Assembly: GCA_963800275.1 (NCBI GenBank)
Contig: CAWDAI010000007.1
Span: 434,001-498,000 of the forward strand
Length of the DNA stretch: 64,000 nucleotides
Direction: 5' to 3'
DNA from: JAFMJV01 sp963800275
GTDB lineage: Bacteria; Chloroflexota; Limnocylindria; Limnocylindrales; CSP1-4
Shown here: one piece after another, positions 51,349 to 59,259 of the stretch
Numbering within the stretch: position 1 is the first letter of the stretch
Layout of the letters: each line of letters starts with the position of its first letter
Notes under the pieces: generated by a model
Told to the model about the DNA's origin: nothing
Databases searched by the model: none
Seen by the model: only the letters and a program-made list of their open reading frames with translations
Translations under genes and position numbers: made by a program

Positions 51349-52448
51349 GCGACTCGACGCGCGGCTCCGGACGCCCGATCCGGGCGATCCTGCTGCCCTC
51401 CTACCAGTGGAACCCCTACCAGCGACTGCTGGCCGAATCCCTGGCCGGGGCCGGGGTCGAGGCGGCCGCCGTGCACGACTGGTCGAAGCAGGCGCCGCTG
51501 CTGGGCACGTGGCTCAGGCAGGGTCGACCGGACGTGGTCCACATCCACTGGATCCACGAGTTCCTCGGTGGCGGCAAGGGCCGGCCATCAGCGCGCAACG
51601 TGCGCTGGTTCGAGTGGCAGCTGCGCCTCCTGCGGGCGGGCGGTGCGCGCATCGTCTGGACCGTGCACAACCTCAAGAGCCACGAGTCGCAGGGCACCGA
51701 CCCCAACGACGCGGCCGCCCACCGGGCCATCATCGAGCGAGCGGACGCGATCATCCTGCACTGCGACCACGCGCGCGATGCCCTGGTCGAGCTGTACCGG
51801 CCGAGCGATGCGGCCCGCGCGAGGATGCACGTCCTGTCCCACGGGAGCTACCTGCGGCAGTACGACGTCGACGCTGACCAGGCCGCGGCCCGGCGGGTGC
51901 TGGGGCTGCCCGAGGGTGGCACCGTGTTCGCCTTCGTCGGCTCCATCCGCGGGTACAAGAACGTGGGTGAGCTGCTCGATGCCTTCATGAGCGTGCGCGA
52001 GCTGCAGCCCGACGATCGCCTGCTCATCAGCGGCAAGCCGCTCCCCAGGAAGCTCGGTCGGCAGCTGGAGAAGCTGGCGGCGGCGGACCGGCGTGTCGTG
52101 CTGCAGCTCGACCGCTTGCCGGAGGAGGAGCTCTCGCGCACCTTGCGGGCGGCCGACGCGGTGGTCCTGCCCTTCCGCGACATCCTCACCAGCGGCAGCG
52201 CCATCCTGGCCCTCAGCCACGGCCGCCCGGTCATCGCCCCGGCCATGGGCTGCCTGCCCGGGACGCTGCCGGCCGAGGCCACGTTCCTCTATGACCCCGA
52301 TGCCGAGGGCGCGCTCGCCGGGGCCCTGCGCGCCGCGACCGCGGCAGACCTGCAGGCCATGGGCCGGGAGGCGCGAGCCTACGCCGAGACGATCGACTGG
52401 GGGCCCATCGCAGAGGCCACCGCGGCGCTCTACCGCGGCCAGCGGTGA
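51345..52448 (+). CDS. Glycosyltransferase (GT4/GumK-like)
   Basis: 367-residue GT-B glycosyltransferase. AILLPSYQWNPYQRLLAESL, DVVHIHWIHEFLGG, IVWTVHNLKSHES, then the donor half FAFVGSIRGYKNVGELLDAF and a C-terminal VLPFRDILTSGSAILALSHG. The VHIHWIHEF pattern fits GT4-like enzymes such as GumK-type glucuronosyltransferases in capsule loci. GTG 51345 overlaps wecB by 4 nt, so they are translated together. Confidence 0.87.
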   Translation: MSDSTRGSGRPIRAILLPSYQWNPYQRLLAESLAGAGVEAAAVHDWSKQAPLLGTWLRQGRPDVVHIHWIHEFLGGGKGRPSARNVRWFEWQLRLLRAGGARIVWTVHNLKSHESQGTDPNDAAAHRAIIERADAIILHCDHARDALVELYRPSDAARARMHVLSHGSYLRQYDVDADQAAARRVLGLPEGGTVFAFVGSIRGYKNVGELLDAFMSVRELQPDDRLLISGKPLPRKLGRQLEKLAAADRRVVLQLDRLPEEELSRTLRAADAVVLPFRDILTSGSAILALSHGRPVIAPAMGCLPGTLPAEATFLYDPDAEGALAGALRAATAADLQAMGREARAYAETIDWGPIAEATAALYRGQR

Positions 52449-52480
52449 TCGACCCGTAGCGCCCGCCCGCCACCCTGCCC

Positions 52481-53293
52481 CTAGGCCCCGGCCTGCTCCC
52501 GCGCGATCGCCCGCAGGCGCTCGTGGACGCGCTCGACCTCGTGGGGCAGGGCGAGCGCATCTGGCACGCTCCCGCCCGCTGTGCGCAGCTCGCCCTCGAA
52601 GAAGGTCTCGGCAGCGCCGGGCCGCGGCAGCCGCAGCTCGTGCACGAGTGCGCCGAGGCGTGCGCGGTAGGCATCCGGGGGCAGGTCGAAGTCGATGAGC
52701 GGCAGTCGCCGTTCCTCGACCAGGGCCAGCAGGCGCGCGTCGTAGGCCAGCCACAGGTCGAACCACATATCGATGCGCTCGCTGCCGTGGCGCCGCTGGA
52801 GGGAACGAGCGACCACTGCGGGGTGGCGGAAGGTTCCCACCAGCTCCAGGTCCGGGATCGCCTCCAGCCAGCCGCCGATGACCAGCAGCGTGCGCGGCTC
52901 CTTCCAGCCCCACAGCGGCGACCCGGCGCGGGCGGCGATGAACTCGTCCCGCCGCGCCCGCTGCCGCGGCGTCCAGGTCACCTCCGTCGGCGGCAGGTGC
53001 CAGGCGCCGCCGCTGGTGATGAGCACGTCCTCGTGCAGGCTGATGAGCTCGCCCGGCTCGTGGTGGCCCTTGGCGTTGGAGTCCCCGCCCTCGGTGCGAA
53101 CCTCACCCAGCTCCAACCCGGCCGCGGCCAGGCTGCCGGCGAGGGCGCTGGTGCCGCTGCGATGCATGCCCAGGATCGTGATGACCCGCGGTCGCCTGGC
53201 CGCGCCGGCCGCCCCGCTGTCCCGGCCGGCCGCGACCGGCGCCGAGACCTCGTCGGTGCCCCGTCCGAACAGACCGCGGAGACGCGCGCTCAC
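52481..53293 (-). CDS. Sulfotransferase family protein, tandem pair A, second gene
   Basis: 270-residue P-loop sulfotransferase-fold protein. The PAPS 5'-phosphosulfate loop is ITILGMHRSGTSALAGSL and the 3'-phosphate region TFRHPAVVARSLQRRHGS; ends in an alpha-helical tail. Sulfotransferases of this type move sulfate from PAPS to hydroxyl or amino groups of glycans, lipids or small molecules. It is about half identical by eye to the gene upstream, whose stop it overlaps by 4 nt, so they are a tandem duplication. The GTG 53293 start has GGGAG 7 nt upstream. Confidence 0.82.
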   Translation of the reverse strand: MSARLRGLFGRGTDEVSAPVAAGRDSGAAGAARRPRVITILGMHRSGTSALAGSLAAAGLELGEVRTEGGDSNAKGHHEPGELISLHEDVLITSGGAWHLPPTEVTWTPRQRARRDEFIAARAGSPLWGWKEPRTLLVIGGWLEAIPDLELVGTFRHPAVVARSLQRRHGSERIDMWFDLWLAYDARLLALVEERRLPLIDFDLPPDAYRARLGALVHELRLPRPGAAETFFEGELRTAGGSVPDALALPHEVERVHERLRAIAREQAGA

Positions 53294-54150
53294 CCCCTGG
53301 CTCCCTTGTGCACGGTCCGCGTTCCGCCGCCCCCGACGGCAGACGTCGGGGACTCGCCGGCGGCCCCGGCCGCAGCCGTGCGCAGGGCCAGGTAGACGCG
53401 ATCGACCTCCACCGGCAGGGGCTCGGGATCGGGCTCGACGTGCCGCAGCGAGGCCTCGAAGAAGGCAGGGTCGCCGGCGGGAGGCTGCAGTCCCAGCTGC
53501 GCCATGATCTCGGTCAGGCGCGCCTGGTAGGCGTCGGCCGGGAGGTCGAAGTCGATGATGGCGAACCCGTGCTGCTCGTGGAGCTCGAGCAGACGGCGGC
53601 TGTAGGCCAGCCACAGGTCCAGCCACGGCTCGAACGATTCGCTGCCGCTGCGGCGCTGCAGCGAGTGGGCCACCGCCAGCGGGTGGCGGACCGTGGCCAC
53701 CATCTCGAGGTCGGGGATGGCCTCCAGCCAGCCGTCGATGACGAGCAGCGTGCGTGGGTCCTTGAAGCCCCACAGGGGTCGTTCCACGCGCCGGCGGATG
53801 TAGCGGTCGCGGCGAGCCTTGTGCTCGGCGCTCCAGGTCACGCGCGCGGGCGGCTTGTGCCAGGCGCCGCCGTTGGCCTTGAGCACGTCCTCGTGCAGGC
53901 GCATCAGGACCTTCGACTCGCGGTTGCCCTTCGGGTTCCACTGCCCCCGCCCGTGGACATCGCCGAGGAAGAGGCCGGCGGCCTCCAGGCTGCCGGCGAG
54001 TGAGCTGGTCCCGGCGCGGTGCATGCCGAGGATGGTGATGACCCGCTGGTCCCGGCGGCGTGCCTGGGCGACGCGGACCCGGCGAGGGACGCGCCGAAGC
54101 GCGCGCCTGATCCGCGCGGAGAAGGTGGAGGGTCGGGCCGAGATGCTCAC
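53290..54150 (-). CDS. Sulfotransferase family protein, tandem pair A, first gene
   Basis: 286-residue paralogue of its neighbour. ITILGMHRAGTSSLAGSL (5'-phosphosulfate loop), WGFKDPRTLLVIDGWLEAIP and TVRHPLAVAHSLQRRSGS (3'-phosphate region). The head of ~35 residues is very basic (RIRRALRRVPRRVRVAQARR), perhaps to bind anionic partners or membrane. Start GTG 54150, TAGGCT 10 nt upstream. It is divergent from the GT61 gene, only 39 nt apart. Confidence 0.82.
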   Translation of the reverse strand: MSISARPSTFSARIRRALRRVPRRVRVAQARRRDQRVITILGMHRAGTSSLAGSLEAAGLFLGDVHGRGQWNPKGNRESKVLMRLHEDVLKANGGAWHKPPARVTWSAEHKARRDRYIRRRVERPLWGFKDPRTLLVIDGWLEAIPDLEMVATVRHPLAVAHSLQRRSGSESFEPWLDLWLAYSRRLLELHEQHGFAIIDFDLPADAYQARLTEIMAQLGLQPPAGDPAFFEASLRHVEPDPEPLPVEVDRVYLALRTAAAGAAGESPTSAVGGGGTRTVHKGARG

Positions 54151-54160
54151 GCGGCTTCGC

Positions 54161-54166
54161 AGCCTA
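54161..54166 (-). promoter_or_regulatory. TANNNT -10-like hexamer of sulfotransferase pair A
   Basis: TAGGCT on the minus strand ends 10 nt before GTG 54150. Confidence 0.4.
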
Positions 54167-54189
54167 GCAAATCTGCGACGATACGGGCC

Positions 54190-55629
54190 ATGCCGCCCGC
54201 AGGCCAGCTGCGCGCCGAGGCCTATCCCGACGCGACGGTCATGCCCTTCACCAGGTTCACGCGCAAGAATGGCCGGCCCGGCCTGCGCATGGGTGTCTTC
54301 GACGCTCACGGCCAGGTGGTGCCGGCCAGCCTGCTCACGCGCAGCTTCGGCAAGGTCGGGTTCGCCGCCGAGTTCAGCCCGGCCGTGGCCGACTCCGCCC
54401 GGCGTGAGCGACGTGAGGTCGTCTTCGGGGGCCGGCTCTCGCGGCACTTCGGCCACTTCCTGCTCGAGAGCCTGGCCAAGGCCTGGTACGCCCGGCGTCA
54501 TCCCGATCTGCCTGTGGCCTGGTCCTGGCCGGCGGGCAAGCCCGACCCTGCCTACTCACCGTGGCAGGCCGCGGTGCTGGAGGTCGTGGGTATCACCAAC
54601 GAGCCGCTCTTCGTGACCGAGCCCACGCGCTTCGACAGGGTGGTCGTGCCCGAGTCGGGCTATCGGATCAAGGACTTCTTCGCGCCCGAGCAGGCGGACT
54701 TCCTCGCGGCCTACCCAGCGGCGCAGCGTGACCCGGAGCTGCGCGTGTGGCTCTCACGATCGCGCATCGACCCCGGGATCCTGCACGCGCGCCGGCTGGA
54801 GGTCGAGCTGGCGGCGGCCGGCTGGCGCGTCGTCCAGCCCGAGACGCTGCCCGTGCGCGAACAGCTGCGTCTGCTCGCGAGCGCCGGCCGCGTCGCCGGC
54901 GACGAGGGCTCCGCCTTCCACCTGCTGGCCCTGCTGGCGGACGTGCACGGCCTGCGCGTGGACATCTTCTGTCGTCACCCCGGGCGCTCGGTCGATGAGC
55001 AGAACGCCAACTACCAGACGATCGCCGATGCCCGCTCGCTCGACCAGCACATGCACGTCATGCCCGAGGAGGTCGTCATCCGCTCGCGCTCGACCAAGGT
55101 CACCAAGCTGGCCACGACGCTGGCAGGCCATCGAGAGATCCTGGACCTGCCAGCCCCCGAGCTACCGGTGACCGCCACCTCCCACGACCTCCCACCCGAC
55201 CTCGCGGCGCTCCTTCGTCGGGGTACGTGCCTCGACTTGCGTGGTGGTCCTTTCCCTCGCCTCGACCGCATCCCCGGCGGCCACGTGATCGTGGGCGAGA
55301 GGCTCGGCTTCGACGTGCGGGCCATGGGCCCGGACGGACCGGAGGCGTATGAGATGCCGCTGTCCGACTACCTCGAGCACCTCGCCGGTGAGCGCACGTT
55401 CGACGCGGTGGTCGTGAGCGGAGTGCCCGCAGCGTCGATCGCGGCCCTCGTCGAGCTGACGCGACCCCACGCACCCGCGGCCACCTGGCTCATCGCCGCC
55501 GACCCGTCGGCGCTGCCGCCATCACTGGGCAGCCCTCGACGCATCGATGATGTCTCGGGCACATGGACCCTGATCGACGGGGATACATCAGGCGACCCGC
55601 AGCGCAGCGCCGGTCAGCGTTCGGGCTGA
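54190..55629 (+). CDS. GT61 (DUF563) family glycosyltransferase
   Basis: 479-residue protein whose middle is a GT61-type domain: VVFGGRLSRHFGHFLLESLA, RVWLSRSRIDPGILHARRLE and DEGSAFHLLALLADVH. These enzymes add xylose or other sugars in plants and are found in bacterial polysaccharide clusters. The last ~130 residues (from PDLAALLRRGTCLDLRGG) look like a separate Rossmann-like domain of unknown function. ATG 54190; the tail overlaps the convergent ABC-ATPase gene by 16 bp. Confidence 0.82.
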   Translation: MPPAGQLRAEAYPDATVMPFTRFTRKNGRPGLRMGVFDAHGQVVPASLLTRSFGKVGFAAEFSPAVADSARRERREVVFGGRLSRHFGHFLLESLAKAWYARRHPDLPVAWSWPAGKPDPAYSPWQAAVLEVVGITNEPLFVTEPTRFDRVVVPESGYRIKDFFAPEQADFLAAYPAAQRDPELRVWLSRSRIDPGILHARRLEVELAAAGWRVVQPETLPVREQLRLLASAGRVAGDEGSAFHLLALLADVHGLRVDIFCRHPGRSVDEQNANYQTIADARSLDQHMHVMPEEVVIRSRSTKVTKLATTLAGHREILDLPAPELPVTATSHDLPPDLAALLRRGTCLDLRGGPFPRLDRIPGGHVIVGERLGFDVRAMGPDGPEAYEMPLSDYLEHLAGERTFDAVVVSGVPAASIAALVELTRPHAPAATWLIAADPSALPPSLGSPRRIDDVSGTWTLIDGDTSGDPQRSAGQRSG

Positions 55630-56855
55630 TCGGGCCCCTCGCTCTGGTCGGGAGCGGTCGTCATGGTCGGCGCGACCTTCGACTCCGCGGCCTTGCCGCG
55701 CGGGCGCTTCTCGACCCGGCTGTCCTGGCGCCCGCCGGCCCTGCCTTTCGAGACTTCATGCTGGCGTCGAGCTCGACGCTGGGCGCGCTTCTCTTCGACC
55801 CGGCGTTGCTTCTCGGCCTTGACCTCTTCCACCTCGTCCGCCTTCTCCTCGATCAGGTCGTCGAGCGTGCCTTTCTTGCGCGCCTGCTGGATCTCCTCCT
55901 GGGCCGCCACGCCGTGCATCATCAGCTGCTTGGCCTTGCGTTTCTGGCGAGCGCGCTTGGCGGCGTCCTGCTCGTGCATGTCGGCGATCTCGTCGGGGTC
56001 ACCCTCGGCCACGATCTGCCCTCGGTCCATGAGCACCGCGCGGCTGCAGAAGGCCGTGATCCAGCTCATGTCGTGGGTCACCATCACCACGGCCTTGGCC
56101 GTTTGCAGCACCTCCGCGATGCGCCGTCGCGACTTCTCCTTGAAGGTGTTGTCGCCGGTCTGGAGGACCTCATCGAGCAGCAGGATGTCCGGGTCCACCG
56201 AGGTCGCGATGGCGAACCCGACCCTCGCACGCATGCCCGAGGAGTAGGTCTTCAGCGGGGCGTCGATGAAGGCGCCGATGTTGGCGAAGCGGATGATGCC
56301 GGGCGTGATCTCCTGCATGACCTGCGGGTCGATGCCCATGAGCGCTCCCGCCAGGGCGATGTTCTCGCGTCCGGTGAGCTCGTTGTCGAAACCGGCGTTG
56401 AGGCTGAGCAGGGTCGAGACGTGGCCGTTGACCTCGACCAGGCCCTCACTCGGCTGGAGGATGCCCGCAAGGGCCAGCAGCATCGTCGACTTGCCCGAGC
56501 CATTCGGCCCGATGATGCCGACGGCCTCGCCGCGCCGAACGGTGAAGTCCACGCCGCGGAGCGCCCAGAAGTGGCCGGCGTTGCGCCTCCTCGGGTCAAG
56601 GAGGTTGGCGAAGGTCGTGCGCAGCTTGGTCTTCTTGGTGAAATTGAGGTTGTAGCGGATGCCCAGGTTCTCCGCGCGGATGGCGATGTCGCCCAGCGGA
56701 GCATCGACCTTGAGGCGGAATTCGGAGGGATCGGGGGCCTCGTTCTCGGCATCCGCGATGGAGGCCAGGGCCCCCTCGTCCATGCGCCGGTCGAGGCGCG
56801 AGTCGTTCTTCGGCTCGATGTCCCGGTCTTCCTTGTCGCGCACGCTCCCGGTCAT
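55614..56855 (-). CDS. Polysaccharide/teichoic-acid-type ABC exporter ATPase
   Basis: 413-residue ATPase of the Wzt/TagH/KpsT type that powers export of a lipid-linked polymer. Walker A GIIGPNGSGKSTMLLAL, signature KTYSSGMRARVGFAIA, Walker B DILLLDEVLQTGD, H-loop VMVTHDMSW. The N-terminal ~45 residues are acidic. In place of a carbohydrate-binding domain after residue ~290 there is a long Lys/Arg/Glu-rich region (LIEEKADEVEEVKAEKQRRV) that should form a charged coiled coil. ATG overlaps the permease stop by one base. Confidence 0.93.
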   Translation of the reverse strand: MTGSVRDKEDRDIEPKNDSRLDRRMDEGALASIADAENEAPDPSEFRLKVDAPLGDIAIRAENLGIRYNLNFTKKTKLRTTFANLLDPRRRNAGHFWALRGVDFTVRRGEAVGIIGPNGSGKSTMLLALAGILQPSEGLVEVNGHVSTLLSLNAGFDNELTGRENIALAGALMGIDPQVMQEITPGIIRFANIGAFIDAPLKTYSSGMRARVGFAIATSVDPDILLLDEVLQTGDNTFKEKSRRRIAEVLQTAKAVVMVTHDMSWITAFCSRAVLMDRGQIVAEGDPDEIADMHEQDAAKRARQKRKAKQLMMHGVAAQEEIQQARKKGTLDDLIEEKADEVEEVKAEKQRRVEEKRAQRRARRQHEVSKGRAGGRQDSRVEKRPRGKAAESKVAPTMTTAPDQSEGPDQPER

Positions 56856-57808
56856 CAGAGCACCTTCGCGAAGGCGGGCTCGAGCCGCTTGAACACGAGC
56901 ACGCCGACGATGGTGAAGATGACGCCGATGACGAAGATGATGAAGAGCGACTCGAGCTCTGCCGGGCGCGCGTTCTTCCAGATCAGGTCCCCGGCATTGT
57001 TGTGGCTGAGGCCGCCGTAGAGGACCTTCCGGTACGACTCCATGAGCACCGAGGTGGGGTTCATGGAGATGATGTTGAACAGCGTGTCAGTCGGGAGGCC
57101 GAGGCTCTCCGAGATACCCCCCAGACCGTTCTGCAGCCGCGCGCCGCGTCCGGCCACGTCCATGAACGACCAGAGGATGGGGCTGATCCAGAAGAGCAGG
57201 CGCATGAAGTGGCCGATGACGATCCCGATGTCGCGGTAGAAGACGGTGATGGCGCTGAAGACGAAGACCCAGCCGAGCGTGTACACGAACTGCACGAAGG
57301 CGATGACCGGGACGAAGACGACGTTGATGGTGACGTGGTCGTTGAAGATCGTCAGCCACAGGAACACCAGCACGCCCATGCCGAAGAGGAAGCTCACGAT
57401 CTGGCTGATCGAGAGCACCACTGGCAGGATGATCTTGGGGAACAGGATCTGCTTGATCAGCGTCTCCTTGCCCGTGACCGCGTTCGTGGAGGCGCCGACC
57501 GTGGCCGTGAACCACTTGAAGGGCACCATCGCGCTGAGCAGGAAGAGCGGGAAGTCGGGCGTCGAGCGCTGGAAGATGACGGTCATCACGAGCACGTAGA
57601 TCATCATCGTGATGAGCGGGTCGAGGATCCACCAGACGTTGCCCAGCACCGTGTTGACACCGCGCTTCTTGATATCCGCGCGGACCATATAGACGATCAA
57701 CCGACGGCGTGACCACACGTCGGTTACTGCGTTTCGGATGAGGGCGACCGGGCCTGGCCGGTCGTTGCTGCTGCGGAACGCAGCAGGTGCCTCGTTGACG
57801 ACTCCCAT
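56855..57808 (-). CDS. Polysaccharide ABC exporter permease (ABC-2 type)
   Basis: 317-residue ABC-2 membrane subunit (Wzm/TagG type). About six hydrophobic helices, for example LITMMIYVLVMTVIFQRS, IVSFLFGMGVLVFLWLTIF and the C-terminal FIIFVIGVIFTIVGVLVFK; an amphipathic N-terminal interface region (VWSRRRLIVYMVRADIKKRG). With the ATPase it would move the finished polymer across the membrane. Start ATG 57808 follows TACCCT 11 nt upstream. It is divergent from the second sulfotransferase pair. Confidence 0.93.
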   Translation of the reverse strand: MGVVNEAPAAFRSSNDRPGPVALIRNAVTDVWSRRRLIVYMVRADIKKRGVNTVLGNVWWILDPLITMMIYVLVMTVIFQRSTPDFPLFLLSAMVPFKWFTATVGASTNAVTGKETLIKQILFPKIILPVVLSISQIVSFLFGMGVLVFLWLTIFNDHVTINVVFVPVIAFVQFVYTLGWVFVFSAITVFYRDIGIVIGHFMRLLFWISPILWSFMDVAGRGARLQNGLGGISESLGLPTDTLFNIISMNPTSVLMESYRKVLYGGLSHNNAGDLIWKNARPAELESLFIIFVIGVIFTIVGVLVFKRLEPAFAKVL

Positions 57809-57819
57809 GGACGGCAGCA

Positions 57820-57825
57820 AGGGTA
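57820..57825 (-). promoter_or_regulatory. TANNNT -10-like hexamer of the ABC exporter operon
   Basis: TACCCT on the minus strand ends 11 nt before ATG 57808. Confidence 0.35.
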
Positions 57826-57922
57826 CCAGTCGGAGCCCAAACACCCACGCCAGCCGTGCCGCCGCCCGCGGAACTCGCTGGCGAACCCGCGATCGCCACA
57901 TCGAACGTCCACCGGCGCTCGA

Positions 57923-57928
57923 TACAAT
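57923..57928 (+). promoter_or_regulatory. TANNNT -10-like hexamer of sulfotransferase pair B
   Basis: TACAAT, one of the best -10 matches in the window, ends 7 nt before GTG 57936; leaderless arrangement. Confidence 0.55.
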
Positions 57929-57935
57929 CGCCCGT

Positions 57936-58850
57936 GTGACCAGTCCCACATCAGCGCCAGTCTTCGTGGTCGGAGGCCCTCGCTCGGGCACGACCCTGCT
58001 GTCGGCCATGCTGGCCGCGCACTCGGCGTTCGACTGCGGCCCAGAGACCCACTGCCTCAGTCGCTGGGCTCGCCTCGGCGCGGCCGAGCGCGAGCGCATC
58101 CTGGACCCGGGTGACTGGCCCGAGCGAGCCACCGCCTACGTCTGCAGCCTGGCGCTGGGCAAGCAGCCGATCTACCCCATGTACGGCCTCGAGCGTGACG
58201 AGGTGCGGACCTGGCTCGCCACCCGTCCCCCCTCGCTGGCGGCCACGCTCGAGTCGCTCACGGCGCAACGGGCCGCGCGCGCCGGCGCCCCGCGCTGGGT
58301 GGAGAAGACGCCGCGCCACCTGGAGGTGCCCGAGCTCATCGTCGCGACCTGGCCAGGTGCCCGCATCGTGCGTATCGTGCGCGACCCGCGTGACGCCGCC
58401 GTGTCGCTCACCAAGGTGCCCTTCGGCACGCCCTCGCTGCTCACCAACCTGTCCGTGCTGGCTCGCATGAACGAGGCCGCGGCCGACTTCTACGACGAGT
58501 CGCCCCAGGCGCTGACGGTGCGTTACGAGGACCTCGTGGCGGCGCCCCAACGCGAGCTGCGACGCATCTGTGCCTTCGTCGGCGTGGGCTACGAAGCGGG
58601 CATGCTGGCCGATCGCAGTGGCGTGACCGGCGTGGCCGCGGCGCACGAGTGGTGGAAGGGCGACGCCACCGGCCCCCTCGATCCATCCCGTTCGGGCCGC
58701 TGGGCCGAGGAGATGTCGCCGGCTCGTGGCGCGCTATGCGGCACTGAACCTGGGCCCCATGCTGGAGGCACACGGCTACGGGCAGGCGCAGCGTCCGCGC
58801 AGGTCGCTCGCCATCGTGCCTGCCGGCGACGCCCTCAACGCCCGCTATGA
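57936..58850 (+). CDS. Sulfotransferase, tandem pair B, first gene (N-terminal part before a frameshift)
   Basis: PAPS-dependent sulfotransferase: 5'-loop FVVGGPRSGTTLLSAMLAAH, WVEKTPRHLEVPELI, and 3'-phosphate region RIVRDPRDAAVSLTKVPFG, then YEDLVAAPQRELRRICAF. After the GRWAEEMSPA segment the frame is lost: the reading runs into a nonsense tail to 58850, while the true continuation VARYAALNLGPMLEAHGYG is in the next frame. Comparison with the intact paralogue downstream shows that deleting one C near 58725 would restore it. The gene therefore should encode ~440 residues. Confidence 0.85.
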   Translation: MTSPTSAPVFVVGGPRSGTTLLSAMLAAHSAFDCGPETHCLSRWARLGAAERERILDPGDWPERATAYVCSLALGKQPIYPMYGLERDEVRTWLATRPPSLAATLESLTAQRAARAGAPRWVEKTPRHLEVPELIVATWPGARIVRIVRDPRDAAVSLTKVPFGTPSLLTNLSVLARMNEAAADFYDESPQALTVRYEDLVAAPQRELRRICAFVGVGYEAGMLADRSGVTGVAAAHEWWKGDATGPLDPSRSGRWAEEMSPARGALCGTEPGPHAGGTRLRAGAASAQVARHRACRRRPQRPL

Positions 58851-59259
58851 CGACGTCCTGCTGGCCCTCGCCGAGTCGGGTGTGGCCGTGCGACGACCGA
58901 TCCCGAGGACCATCGAGGAGCTCCATCTGCAGGAGCCGCTGGTGTTCTTCGGCGTGGTCGGCCAGCTGGACCCCGATCGCGCCCGGCCCGCCCGCCAGCG
59001 TGTCCTCGACCTCGTGCGGCTGGGACTGCTGCTGCTGACGCGACGGCTGCAGGGTCGCCCGGTGGTGTGGGTCCGCCGGCTCTCGCTCATCCGCCGACAT
59101 CCGCGCGACGCGGGCGAGCGTGTCATCGCCCGCCTGCTGCAGGTGCTCGCCCGGCGGGCCGAGGCGGACGACCTGCCAGGCCTCGTGGGTGTGACGCCAG
59201 GGTCCCCGACCGCTGATGCCGAGACGATCGAGCCCGGGTCCCCGCACGCCGATGGCTGA
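58726..59259 (+). CDS. Sulfotransferase pair B first gene, C-terminal part after the frameshift
   Basis: 177 residues in a second frame (GTG 58726) that continue the sulfotransferase and match the C-terminal extension of the intact paralogue: VARYAALNLGPMLEAHGYG, LAIVPAGDALNARYDDVLL and FFGVVGQLDPDRARPARQ line up with its AALHLAGHLRAHGYEG, VALVPVGAAVGPHNEGLLL and FLGTRGQLDPARGASTTR. The extension of ~140 residues after the sulfotransferase domain has no name I recognise. Its stop overlaps the next ATG by 8 nt. Confidence 0.8.
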   Translation: MARYAALNLGPMLEAHGYGQAQRPRRSLAIVPAGDALNARYDDVLLALAESGVAVRRPIPRTIEELHLQEPLVFFGVVGQLDPDRARPARQRVLDLVRLGLLLLTRRLQGRPVVWVRRLSLIRRHPRDAGERVIARLLQVLARRAEADDLPGLVGVTPGSPTADAETIEPGSPHADG

